Program-made: the position numbers and the translations under genes
Assembly (NCBI GenBank): GCA_947588205.1
Contig: CANPYG010000009.1
Span: 1 to 44,505, forward strand
Direction of reading: 5' to 3'
Origin: an uncultured Acetatifactor sp.
GTDB lineage: Bacteria; Bacillota; Clostridia; Lachnospirales; Lachnospiraceae
Length of the DNA stretch: 44,505 nucleotides
Shown: positions 8,173 to 15,476 of the stretch, in pieces
How positions within the stretch are numbered: the first letter of the stretch is position 1
Layout: each line of letters opens with the position of its first letter
Notes under the pieces: model-generated
Database searches by the model: none
The model's input: the letters and a program-made list of their open reading frames with translations, nothing else
Told to the model about the DNA's origin: nothing

Positions 8173-8931
8173 ATGAATAAAATGATAAGAAATGAATGGT
8201 TAAAACTAAGGTATAACCGCATGGTGATCATCTTTGCCCTGGTCATGTTTGGCATCTCCGTTATCTTTGCAACCGTGCCAATACATCGTTGGGACAGGCT
8301 TGTCTTATGGGATTACGGGATCATGGCAGGCATCGAGTTCCTGTGCAACGCGGGCGGATTTATCGCAGTCTTTATGACCGCCATCGCCGCAGGGATGTTC
8401 ACACAGGAATACAGCATCAGGACACTCCACAATGCCATAAGCTGCGGGGTGAGCCGCAGGAGGTATATTCTGGTCAAGATAAGCGTCTATATCATAACCT
8501 GTTTCCTGATTCAGATGGTCAATCTCATTCTGTATACCGTCATGAAGGGAATAATCTTTGGCTGGATTTCACCCGAATACAAATATTCCTATCCTCATCT
8601 GGAACTGGTGGCAGTGGTCGCCAATTTAGGGGGATTTGCGGCGTTATTTGCATGGATATCTATTTTTGCCCTGTTTGCCAATCTGTTCCGCTCTCCGGCT
8701 GCAGCCATGTTTGCGGGCGTCGCATTTTATTATGGAGAGAGCTTTCTCGTCAATCTGAACCATTCCTATTATGGAGACCCGCTTTATTCTATTATTATGA
8801 TCCGGCATTTTCTGAAATCCGGCCGTATCCTGACGCCGGAATTCGCGGCTCTGTCACTTCCCTGCCTGGTCACGGGAGGTATCTGTTTCTCCCTAACATA
8901 TCTGGTTTTTCTGAAAAAGGACATGAACTGA
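8173..8931 (+). CDS. ABC-2 type permease subunit
   Basis: This is a membrane protein with about six hydrophobic segments. It begins IRNEWLKLRYNR, typical of ABC-2 family permeases, and has the loop motif FTQEYSIRTLHNAISCGVSRR that couples such permeases to their ATPase. These proteins form the membrane channel of exporters for peptides, antibiotics or lipids. The ATG at 8173 (or 8182) is chosen because it gives the usual N-terminus and follows AGGAGG by 12 bases; an ATG at 8125 with GGTGAG upstream would add 16 charged residues. A second permease follows 37 bases later, but no ATPase gene is in the operon. Confidence 0.8.
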   Translation: MNKMIRNEWLKLRYNRMVIIFALVMFGISVIFATVPIHRWDRLVLWDYGIMAGIEFLCNAGGFIAVFMTAIAAGMFTQEYSIRTLHNAISCGVSRRRYILVKISVYIITCFLIQMVNLILYTVMKGIIFGWISPEYKYSYPHLELVAVVANLGGFAALFAWISIFALFANLFRSPAAAMFAGVAFYYGESFLVNLNHSYYGDPLYSIIMIRHFLKSGRILTPEFAALSLPCLVTGGICFSLTYLVFLKKDMN

Positions 8932-8968
8932 GCGGACGCGCGGTGACACATAGGAGGTAAAAGAAAGC

Positions 8969-9721
8969 ATGAGAAAAACAATTTTTACAGAATTCTATAA
9001 AAGTCTGCACAATTGGTTCGTTTGGGCGACGTTTGCATTTTGCATCGCCGCAGGAGCCTATCTGGTACGCGATTCCTCTTACGCCCGTAACATCGAGCAC
9101 TATCCCAAGATGCAATATGGACTTTTTGTCACACAGAGCGCCCGTTACATGCTGTTGATGGCAATGCTTCTCGTCGCTTATCTTGGAACGGCGGATTTCG
9201 CGTCCAGGACGCTTCAAAACATTCTCTCCGTCGGAGTGAGCCGGAAGAGGTATTTTTTCTCCAAGCTCACCGCAATGGGCATCCTCACCCTGTGCCTGTA
9301 TGCCATCGCCTGGCTCTCTTATGGGATCGCATACAGTATCCGGCAGAAGGGGATTCCCCTTTTCCTGACTGCAGGTGAGCTGGTCATTCTGTTTACGGTG
9401 GCCATCCTGCAGATATGGGCCTACTGCTCCATTGTAAATCTGATCGGTATCCTCTGCAGGAATCAGGCTGCGACCATGATAGCCGGATTTTCCTGGGTCA
9501 TCCTGGAGATTCTTCTGGGAGCGATCCTGGAAGCCTATGGGGTCAGCGTTTATGATATGGGTTTTCTGCCTTTGATAGTTTTGCAGCGGAGCGTCGGTTA
9601 TATAGCCCAGGGAAGCCTGTATGACCCGTCCTTCTGGAGCAGCGGAATCTATGCCGCAGTTTTTCTTGTGATCGTCAATACGGTCAGTTATCTGTGCCTT
9701 ACCCGCTCGGATATCCACTGA
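8969..9721 (+). CDS. ABC-2 type permease subunit, second
   Basis: This 250-residue protein has about six membrane segments and is related to the preceding permease. It has the same kind of coupling-loop motif (FASRTLQNILSVGVSRKRY near residue 76) and almost the same length. AGGAGG lies just before the ATG. The two probably form a heterodimeric channel that needs an ATP-binding subunit encoded elsewhere. The gene ends 44 bases before the convergent exporter gene, and a terminator stem overlaps that gene's end. Confidence 0.8.
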   Translation: MRKTIFTEFYKSLHNWFVWATFAFCIAAGAYLVRDSSYARNIEHYPKMQYGLFVTQSARYMLLMAMLLVAYLGTADFASRTLQNILSVGVSRKRYFFSKLTAMGILTLCLYAIAWLSYGIAYSIRQKGIPLFLTAGELVILFTVAILQIWAYCSIVNLIGILCRNQAATMIAGFSWVILEILLGAILEAYGVSVYDMGFLPLIVLQRSVGYIAQGSLYDPSFWSSGIYAAVFLVIVNTVSYLCLTRSDIH

Positions 9722-9755
9722 AAAACGTACACCGCCAGGCGCACGGTACAGGAAG

Positions 9756-9793
9756 GCGGACCGGATCAGAGGGATACGATCCGGTCCGCTTTC
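9756..9793. terminator. Terminator overlapping the 3' end of the facing exporter gene
   Basis: A perfect 12-bp stem (9756-9767 with 9778-9789) has a 10-base loop and is followed by TTTCT on the plus strand, ending the permease operon. The stem includes the last codons and stop of the convergent minus-strand gene, so the same DNA serves as coding sequence and terminator. Confidence 0.7.
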
Positions 9794-11382
9794 TGAATCA
9801 GCGCCTCGTCATGGGAAATGAAGATCACTGTTTCCTTACAGTGTTCGATAAAGTTCCCGATCCAGGCGCTCGTCACCGCGTCCAGGTTGTTGCTCGGCTC
9901 GTCGAACAGGAGCAGGCCGCTGCCCTTTAAGAGCGCGCGGGCGATGGAAATGCGCTGTTTCTCCCCGCCGGATAAGGATTTGTCCTGAAAAGACAATTTC
10001 CTGTCCGCCAGATGGCGGATCCCAAGACGTTCCATCACACTGAAAACTGCCTCCTCCCCGGCGGACAGATTGCCCAAGCGCACATTTTCCGTCACGTCGC
10101 CTTCAAAGATCCAGGGATCCTGCTGAACCAGGGCGAAGCAGTCGCGCCATGCTTCGGGATTTACATCCTTTAACTCCTTCCCGGCGATCTTTAGACTGCC
10201 TTCATAACCGGTGCGCAGTCCGCAGAGAATCTGTAACAGGGTGGATTTTCCGCTTCCGTTCGATCCTGTGACGGCGATTTTCTCTCCCCTTTTCACGGAA
10301 AAGGACAGACCGTTCAAAACAGGATGGTTTTCATATTGGAAGGAAAGACCGTCTGCCTCCAGGAGGCTTCCTTCTGCGCATGATTCCCCTGCAGGAATAT
10401 CCTCCCCGCCCACATTTTCCATGCCGCTGTAGAGCAGCTTCACCCGGCTTACATCATCCCGGAACACAGGAAGCCTCTTCACCATTTCCCCAATGTTTCC
10501 GATCGTTTCATGATATAGGGTGAAATATCCTGCCATCGAGGCGACATTTCCCGCGGTCATGCTGCCGCGGCTGACAAACAAAGCCCCCGAAAAGAGAATC
10601 AGGAGCACGCAAAAGGTGTCCAGCCAACTGCGGACTGCATTCGCTATGGTATTGCAGCGGCTGCTTTTTCGCACCACATTTTCATAGTACGACTGATAAA
10701 GACCGTTAAACCGTTCCAACAGGGCGTTTTTCAGCCCGTACAGGATGATGGTATGGGGCTTTTCGGTGATCTCCATTTCATAAGAGCGCAGCGTTGTCCG
10801 ATATTCCTTTTCCTGCAGGCTGAATTTCGCCTGGGTTTTCCCGACCAGCACGGGAACTGACAGCTTGACCGCCGATACCGTCAAAACAATCGCTGTAAAG
10901 GGAACGCTGATCCGCAGGGTACTGTAAAGCAGATAGAGCAAGGTGATGGGCGTGCGGACAGCCCATTCCGCGATATTTTCCCAGTCGCATCTCAGCTCAA
11001 TGGGATCATCCTCTATGCGCGCGCTCGTCTCCCCGGCGTCAATGCTCATGGCGGATTCATAGGTTTTGCTTAAAAAGCGATGCAGAATGCGGCCGTCATG
11101 GCGCAGGGCCATAACCGTCGATACCATTTCCCCACAGATCTCACTCAAAGGATTCACGAGCAGATTTATAAGCAGACAGATAGAAAGCGTCAGGAAATTT
11201 GTGAGCCCTCCTTGAAAATCCAAATTTAAAACCGCATCGGCGAACCTTCCGAGCACACCGGCTGTATATACGGCAATAAGGGAACAGACCAGATAACCGC
11301 CCGCAAAACATACTAAACCAGGAAATACGTACCTGCGGCACTCCCTGAATACCTGTTTTTCCGTTTCATCAAAACGCTTCAA
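9766..11382 (-). CDS. ABC exporter half-transporter (membrane plus ATPase domains), subunit 2
   Basis: The N-terminal half has about six membrane segments and the C-terminal half is a complete ATPase. Walker A reads GSNGSGKST, the signature LSGGEKQR, Walker B LLLFDEPSNNLD, and the H-loop FISHDE. The start is taken as a TTG at 11382: GGGAGG lies 8 bases upstream and the gene would overlap the preceding one by 14 bases. The longer frame from an ATG at 11445 would overlap by 77 bases and has no better ribosome site. With its partner it should form a heterodimeric exporter. The substrate is unknown; the nearby regulator and permeases suggest peptide or antibiotic handling, but this is inference. 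Confidence 0.8.
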   Translation of the reverse strand: MKRFDETEKQVFRECRRYVFPGLVCFAGGYLVCSLIAVYTAGVLGRFADAVLNLDFQGGLTNFLTLSICLLINLLVNPLSEICGEMVSTVMALRHDGRILHRFLSKTYESAMSIDAGETSARIEDDPIELRCDWENIAEWAVRTPITLLYLLYSTLRISVPFTAIVLTVSAVKLSVPVLVGKTQAKFSLQEKEYRTTLRSYEMEITEKPHTIILYGLKNALLERFNGLYQSYYENVVRKSSRCNTIANAVRSWLDTFCVLLILFSGALFVSRGSMTAGNVASMAGYFTLYHETIGNIGEMVKRLPVFRDDVSRVKLLYSGMENVGGEDIPAGESCAEGSLLEADGLSFQYENHPVLNGLSFSVKRGEKIAVTGSNGSGKSTLLQILCGLRTGYEGSLKIAGKELKDVNPEAWRDCFALVQQDPWIFEGDVTENVRLGNLSAGEEAVFSVMERLGIRHLADRKLSFQDKSLSGGEKQRISIARALLKGSGLLLFDEPSNNLDAVTSAWIGNFIEHCKETVIFISHDEALIQKADRIVSL

Positions 11383-13018
11383 GGGCAATTCCTCCCTTCT
11401 CAACCAAATAAGTACAGTCGCATACAGCATCAAAAACCGGGTCATGGGAAATAAGAAGTGTCAGTCCGGTCCTCTTTCGCAGCTCCCCTACCAGAACAGA
11501 CCTGCTATGCTCATCCAGGGAGTTGGTCGGCTCATCCAGAAAAAGCAATGCAGGGTTCAAAGCCAGTGCCAGCGCCAGAAAGACCTTTTTGCGCTCTCCT
11601 CCGGACAATCCGCTGATCTTTGTGCCTTCCAGCTGCACCTTATCAAGCTGGAAGGCCGCGGCGAGGGCGTTCAGCCTTGCCGGATCGATTCCGGATATCA
11701 TCCCGTAAAATTCCCGGGGCGTAAATTCAAATTCCGCATCCTCCTGGGGCAGATAAAAAATCCTGTGCGGAAAATCCCGCCCCGAAAAATCCTTCGGTTC
11801 CATCCCGTCTATGCGCACACTTCCACGACCCGCAGGGATCAAGCCGATTATCAGCTTGAAAAGCGTGGATTTCCCGATCCCATTGGCGCCTTTGATCAGA
11901 CACAGACCCCGAGACGGGAAATGCGCCGTCACGCCGTGATAGATCTCCTTATCCTGAAAAGAAAGCCAAACGTCGGACAGGGTGATACCGTCTTCGGATC
12001 CCAGGGATACCCGTTCATTCCCTGTTCCAGCCATTTCCGGTATCTTAGAGTCCTCCGCGACGTCATACCACTCCAAAAGCCGCCCCTGCGCCTGTCTGAT
12101 CACTGCGAACCGGGGAATGGAAGAAAATATGGTATTCACCGCGGCGAAGAAGCTTCCCGACAACGCAATGGCTTTTACCCCCGCATCCAGAGTGATCATA
12201 CCATAAAGGATCAAAAGACCTGCCAGCGCATAGGTCCCATATTTTAATATGGTGGATAAAAATTCATCCATCGCGTCTTCCGCATTTCCCGCCCAAATTG
12301 ATCTATTGCCGATTTTTACATATTGCTTATGAATCCGTTTCAGTTTTTCCCCATACCATTTCTGCAGCTTATACAGCTTCAGCACAGGGAAGCCGTGATG
12401 GGCTTCTAATATGAAATTGGTCAGGACGGCTTCTATATTCCTTGTATCCGTATAGTTACGTTCCAGGTATTTTTTCACGATCATGGGAGGAAGGATCTGC
12501 AGCAGGGACAATATCGTCAGCGCCACTGCCAGAAGCAAATTTAGCCTCGCGATAAAAAGGAAATACGCGGCGGCAGTGATCAGCCCGGTTCCGAGTCCCG
12601 GAACGATGGAAATGATCTTTTCCGTGACGGCATTGAAATCATCATTCAGCCTTTCCTTGGACTGCCCGCTGTCAGAAGAATAAAGGTCGGACAAGGAGCC
12701 TTCCAGAAATTTCCCGTACAGCTCCATCCTGCATCTTTGCAGCGCTTTCGACTTCGCCCGCTCCAGATAAATGCTGGAAAGGGTTTCAAACAGCCGGAAT
12801 CCCACCAGCAAAGCCAGCAGTTCCAGACCGGCCATGACCACCGTCTTCGTCCTTCCCTCCGTCGCAGAGGTCACGATCCCGGACATCCAGTCTGCAGCCA
12901 GAAGGTTGATGGGAATGTTCGCCAGACTGAGTATCCAGGCAGCGGCGGCTATATATTTTAAATAGTGGTAAAACGCCCGGAAACGGGGGATTCCTCTTTT
13001 TCTTTCCTTTTCTTTCAT
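11369..13018 (-). CDS. ABC exporter half-transporter, subunit 1
   Basis: This 549-residue protein has six membrane segments in roughly its first 310 residues, then an ATPase domain. Walker A is GANGIGKST, the Q-loop region YLPQED, the signature LSGGERKK, Walker B LLFLDEPTNSLD and the H-loop ISHDP. All catalytic positions are present, so both ATP sites of the pair look competent. The membrane part is poorly conserved and gives no hint of substrate. It is the first gene of a two-gene operon with its own promoter, and lies downstream of the CD3324-family regulator gene on the same strand with a terminator between them. Confidence 0.85.
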   Translation of the reverse strand: MKEKERKRGIPRFRAFYHYLKYIAAAAWILSLANIPINLLAADWMSGIVTSATEGRTKTVVMAGLELLALLVGFRLFETLSSIYLERAKSKALQRCRMELYGKFLEGSLSDLYSSDSGQSKERLNDDFNAVTEKIISIVPGLGTGLITAAAYFLFIARLNLLLAVALTILSLLQILPPMIVKKYLERNYTDTRNIEAVLTNFILEAHHGFPVLKLYKLQKWYGEKLKRIHKQYVKIGNRSIWAGNAEDAMDEFLSTILKYGTYALAGLLILYGMITLDAGVKAIALSGSFFAAVNTIFSSIPRFAVIRQAQGRLLEWYDVAEDSKIPEMAGTGNERVSLGSEDGITLSDVWLSFQDKEIYHGVTAHFPSRGLCLIKGANGIGKSTLFKLIIGLIPAGRGSVRIDGMEPKDFSGRDFPHRIFYLPQEDAEFEFTPREFYGMISGIDPARLNALAAAFQLDKVQLEGTKISGLSGGERKKVFLALALALNPALLFLDEPTNSLDEHSRSVLVGELRKRTGLTLLISHDPVFDAVCDCTYLVEKGGIALEAF

Positions 13019-13119
13019 GTAAATTCTCCTTTGCCGGGCGGTCTATGTTTTATGGACAGCCATACGGTTTTTCCTATAGGGCCATGGAACTGGCAGCCCC
13101 TGCGGCATATGATATGTTC

Positions 13120-13149
13120 ATTGTAAAATGCGGGGTCAAAACGCGTCAA
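13120..13149 (-). promoter_or_regulatory. Promoter of the two-gene ABC exporter operon
   Basis: On the minus strand TTGACG (13144-13149) and TACAAT (13120-13125) are separated by 18 bases. It sits between the terminator of the regulator gene and the exporter, leaving a leader of about 95 bases. Confidence 0.6.
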
Positions 13150-13164
13150 GGAACAGAATGCTTT

Positions 13165-13215
13165 AAAAAGAAAAGGACCACGGCGGAGGATTCTCCCGCT
13201 GTGGTTCCTTTTATC
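13165..13215 (-). terminator. Terminator after the CD3324-family gene
   Basis: A GC-rich stem (GGAACCACAGCGG with CCGCCGTGGTCC on the minus strand) begins right after the stop codon and is followed by CTTTTCTTTTT. This is a convincing rho-independent terminator. Confidence 0.8.
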
Positions 13216-13473
13216 TCATTGTTGTATTATTTTTCTGATCGCACGCTCCGACAGACCATATTGGCCGGCCAGCTCCCCTACGGAAATGTTTTCGGCGTAT
13301 CCCCTGCGTATCCGGCGGTTCCGTTCGGCATAATATTCTCTCGCGCCGCTTTTGCAGCCCCATCCGGTCTTTTCCCCTTTCCCGGGGATATAGAGAAGTC
13401 CTCCCTGAAAATAATCCTGAAGGCTGTGCAATATTTCTTCGGGCAATATACTTGCTGCATTCTGATATTTCAT
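13216..13473 (-). CDS. CD3324 family protein, Mor-like HTH transcriptional regulator
   Basis: This small protein of 85 residues matches the clostridial CD3324 family, related to the C-terminal DNA-binding part of the phage Mu activator Mor. It starts MKYQNAASILPEEIL, has a YIPGKG segment near residue 28, a W.G.K.GAREYYAERN region, and ends in a helix-turn-helix (SVGELAGQYGLSERAIRKII). A perfect AGGAGG lies five bases before the ATG. It probably regulates the ABC exporter operon just downstream, or itself. An overlapping plus-strand frame of 155 codons is a shadow. Its leader is unusual and described separately. Confidence 0.8.
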   Translation of the reverse strand: MKYQNAASILPEEILHSLQDYFQGGLLYIPGKGEKTGWGCKSGAREYYAERNRRIRRGYAENISVGELAGQYGLSERAIRKIIQQ

Positions 13474-13482
13474 CCCGTCCTC

Positions 13483-13513
13483 CTTAATGATCGCTTTTCA
13501 CCACATCATTAAG
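13483..13513 (-). promoter_or_regulatory. Hairpin touching the ribosome site of the CD3324 gene
   Basis: CTTAATGAT (13483-13491) pairs perfectly over 9 bases with ATCATTAAG (13505-13513). The stem ends inside the AGGAGG (13479-13484), overlapping two of its bases, and includes the stop codon of the second micro-ORF. It may limit translation unless a ribosome arrives from upstream. Confidence 0.5.
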
Positions 13514-13549
13514 AGCAGAATCAGCAGCGCATATAAACGAATCACCCAT
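13484..13549 (-). CDS. Micro-ORF 2 in the leader of the CD3324 gene (21 residues)
   Basis: The frame runs from an ATG in one arm of the upstream hairpin and encodes an acidic peptide (MGDSFICAADSALNDVVKSDH would be its full length of 21, here split: starts MGDSFICAAD, ends VVKSDH). The TAA stop overlaps the ribosome site of the regulator gene (TAAGGAGG). The ribosome site of the micro-ORF itself is poor, so expression would depend on coupling. Whether it is translated is not known. Confidence 0.3.
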   Translation of the reverse strand: MGDSFICAADSALNDVVKSDH

Positions 13550-13582
13550 GCAGAAGCCTATATGCCTGCTTATTCTGCATGG
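13546..13582 (-). promoter_or_regulatory. Perfect 10-bp hairpin at the end of micro-ORF 1
   Basis: CCATGCAGAA (13546-13555) pairs exactly with TTCTGCATGG (13573-13582), and the loop can extend by AAGC/GCTT pairing. The first arm on the RNA holds the last codons of micro-ORF 1, and the second arm holds the start codon of micro-ORF 2. A ribosome stalled at the end of micro-ORF 1 would keep this hairpin open. Confidence 0.55.
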
Positions 13583-13617
13583 AATGTTATCTCTAAAACC
13601 CCCTTTAATGGTCTCAT
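13570..13617 (-). CDS. Micro-ORF 1 (leader peptide, 15 residues)
   Basis: The frame encodes MRPLKGVLEITFHAE and stops at TAA. It has a strong ribosome site (AAAGGAGA, four bases before the ATG), better than many real genes here. It ends inside the first arm of a perfect hairpin, the arrangement of leader peptides that sense translation state. No matching known leader peptide is recalled. It is too short to judge by coding statistics. Confidence 0.45.
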   Translation of the reverse strand: MRPLKGVLEITFHAE

Positions 13618-13844
13618 GATCTCTCCTTTCTGCCCCATAGATCACGCCGCATAAAATGCCTGTTTTAGGCGGCTTTGACCGGAGCGCTTTGATTGGAATA
13701 AAATCATTATATCGTATAATAAATATGCTGTAAAGATTTTTTTAAACTTGCCCGCAGTTTTTCTGAAGGAGCTTTGTCGCAACGGATGGAACAATCCCTG
13801 TCTGTGCGCCCTGCTCCCGGTCATTGAAGCAGTAGGGCTTTTTG
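13618..13844. other. Intergenic stretch with no recognisable gene
   Basis: Between the micro-ORF leader and the hairpin behind the AlbA_2 gene I see no real gene. An 89-codon minus-strand frame here begins inside the AlbA_2 gene end and has no family features. Promoter-like AT-rich DNA lies around 13690-13740 and may drive the leader and the CD3324 gene. Confidence 0.4.
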
Positions 13845-13887
13845 CAAAGCTGAACCAAAGCTGAAAATCAGCTTTAGCCCAGCTTTG
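13845..13887. terminator. Nested hairpin after the AlbA_2 gene
   Basis: An outer stem CAAAGCTG/CAGCTTTG (13845-13852, 13880-13887) encloses an inner stem AAAGCTGA/TCAGCTTT (13857-13864, 13868-13875), with a small internal loop. It begins 9 bases past the stop codon of the minus-strand gene. There is no T-run, so it may act as an RNA 3'-end structure rather than a classical terminator. Confidence 0.5.
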
Positions 13888-13895
13888 TAAATTCA

Positions 13896-15236
13896 TCAAT
13901 GTATTTCCCAAAATCCGAATCGCTTTCCACCTTTCCGTTCTATAGTTCCTTCATTCACCAATTCCTTAATTACTATCTGTATGTGTGATCTGGTTTCATT
14001 CAACCGTTTCTGCAATTCTTTCTGGGTTAGCGTCGGCTCTCTCTTTAAAAGTTCCAATACCTTTGTTTGCAAAGCTGACTGCAATGCTAAATGCTCAGCT
14101 TTGGAATTGAACGTTAAAGCAGAGCTGTTTGTTGTTTTGATTGCAGACAGTTTTAACATTATATCTTCGGAATGCACAATATACTCCGGCATTGGAGTAC
14201 CATATTCATTGCAGACATCAATAATTTTTTGAATGCCTCGACCCCAGCTCTCAATATAACCAGCCCTGAAAAATGCTCTCGCAATTCTGGGATTGTAGGG
14301 TCTGGACTGATGTCGCTGCAGTAAAGAATCTACCGTCCAATCGGAAGGGAATACACATTCATTACTAATATACATCGCATCATCCTCGATTCGAATCTGA
14401 ACCGGAATCCCGGAACTCCATCGGGAATGCACAAGCGCATTATAAACCGCTTCACGGACTGCCTCTTTGGGAAAAGGATAAGTTTCAATCCTGGTCATGT
14501 TTTCATATGTGATAGGCGCTGTCAAATATTTCAGATAAATTAGTTCGATTACACGCTCTGCCTGCAAAAACAAAGAACCGATCACCTCGTCCTGATACAG
14601 CAAATCCGAATTCTTCCCAAACCTTCCAATCTTCGTATAGGTTCCGAACATCCATTTTTGCGGCATACGATGAAACAGTAACACTGCGGCTCTGGTAAGT
14701 TTCCCATCCTTCAATAAACCCAAGTTGTCCAGCAATTCCGCATCACTCATATCTAAATCAGCCTGTGTCATCCGTTTACTGCGTATCGCTTCCCGACGGA
14801 AAATATCAAAACTCTCCTTATCCAAATCATTTACAGATACTCCATCAATAACGGAATCTTCCCAACGAATCCCTGTTTTAGAAGATATAAATTCAGTCAA
14901 AGCTGTACCTCGTAATATTTGCCGTGTACTGCCACTGCGAAAATGATATTCTCCTTTATAACTGACCGGATAACTGCTGGGGCTCACAACAATTTCTATA
15001 TATTCCATGCCATCCTTCGAAAGCAAATTCACATCTGCAAAGAATCCCAGAGCCATTTGAATTTTGTTCGGTATTTCCTCTAAAAGCCTTTTCGCGTTCT
15101 TTATGCCAATTACTTTTCCCGTATCATCTATTCCGATATAAATTCTTCCGCCCTGTGCATTGGCAAAACCGCAAATCCATTTTAAATATTCATCCCGCCA
15201 GGATTCCTTCCATTCAACATTTTGACTTTCCGGCAT
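13896..15236 (-). CDS. AlbA_2 (Schlafen-type) and HATPase domain regulator with C-terminal HTH
   Basis: The N-terminus has the AlbA_2 pattern: E.VEWKESW near residue 7, then FANAQGGRIYIGIDDTG near residue 26. The middle part (REAVYNALVHSRWSSG, about residue 270) is the N-box of a HATPase_c_4 ATP-binding domain. The last 60 residues form a winged helix (LTQKELQKRLNETRSHIQIVIKEL). Proteins of this layout are widespread, annotated as putative transcriptional regulators; some AlbA_2 proteins are RNA nucleases or act in defence. The ATG at 15236 is chosen since GGGGG lies 9 bases upstream; a longer frame uses TTG. The gene is more AT-rich than its neighbours, which suggests transfer. It contains an inverted repeat CAAAGCTGA/TCAGCTTTG (14070-14103) like the one behind it. 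Confidence 0.85.
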   Translation of the reverse strand: MPESQNVEWKESWRDEYLKWICGFANAQGGRIYIGIDDTGKVIGIKNAKRLLEEIPNKIQMALGFFADVNLLSKDGMEYIEIVVSPSSYPVSYKGEYHFRSGSTRQILRGTALTEFISSKTGIRWEDSVIDGVSVNDLDKESFDIFRREAIRSKRMTQADLDMSDAELLDNLGLLKDGKLTRAAVLLFHRMPQKWMFGTYTKIGRFGKNSDLLYQDEVIGSLFLQAERVIELIYLKYLTAPITYENMTRIETYPFPKEAVREAVYNALVHSRWSSGIPVQIRIEDDAMYISNECVFPSDWTVDSLLQRHQSRPYNPRIARAFFRAGYIESWGRGIQKIIDVCNEYGTPMPEYIVHSEDIMLKLSAIKTTNSSALTFNSKAEHLALQSALQTKVLELLKREPTLTQKELQKRLNETRSHIQIVIKELVNEGTIERKGGKRFGFWEIH

Positions 15237-15257
15237 AATTTCTGTCCCCCTTACCAA

Positions 15258-15353
15258 CTAATTCATACATTCCAGAGTTTGTCTCAAAGCTTCCGCTTCG
15301 TTTCCGGTATCCATCAGATTAATAATAAGAATATTTTTCATAAATGCACCCAT
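15258..15353 (-). CDS. Possible small protein upstream of the AlbA_2 gene
   Basis: A frame of 31 residues starts MGAFMKNILIINLMD (a second ATG at 15341 gives 27 residues) and ends 21 bases before the AlbA_2 start, in the same direction. The hydrophobic beta-like start followed by an acidic helix looks protein-like, perhaps the remnant N-terminus of a larger protein. GGGTG lies five bases before the inner ATG. No family recognised. Confidence 0.25.
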   Translation of the reverse strand: MGAFMKNILIINLMDTGNEAEALRQTLECMN

Positions 15354-15370
15354 TGGATTATCACTTTAAA

Positions 15371-15411
15371 GCCCGGTTTACCGGGTAGACCGCACCAGCT
15401 TTTTTATTATA
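15371..15411 (-). promoter_or_regulatory. -10 box and leader hairpin upstream of the AlbA_2 gene
   Basis: A perfect TATAAT on the minus strand (15406-15411) is followed about 20 bases later by a hairpin with a CCCGG/CCGGG stem and a four-base loop (15372-15385). No good -35 box is seen. The hairpin may be part of the 5' leader. Confidence 0.4.
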
Positions 15412-15476
15412 CTACCCAAATTTGAAAAAAGCTACAGCCATTTAATTTGAGCGTTTTAAAAAAGCAAAGGAATCTC

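Noticed and set aside
11383..11445. N-terminal extension of the second exporter gene from the ATG at 11445
   Set aside because: It would overlap the upstream gene by 77 bases with no ribosome site; a TTG start with GGGAGG 8 bases upstream fits better.
13045..13512. 155-codon plus-strand frame
   Set aside because: It covers the CD3324-family gene on the other strand, which has a perfect ribosome site and family motifs, and it also covers a terminator and a promoter.
13642..13911. 89-codon minus-strand frame behind the AlbA_2 gene
   Set aside because: It starts inside the end of the AlbA_2 gene, crosses a nested hairpin and has no recognisable domain.
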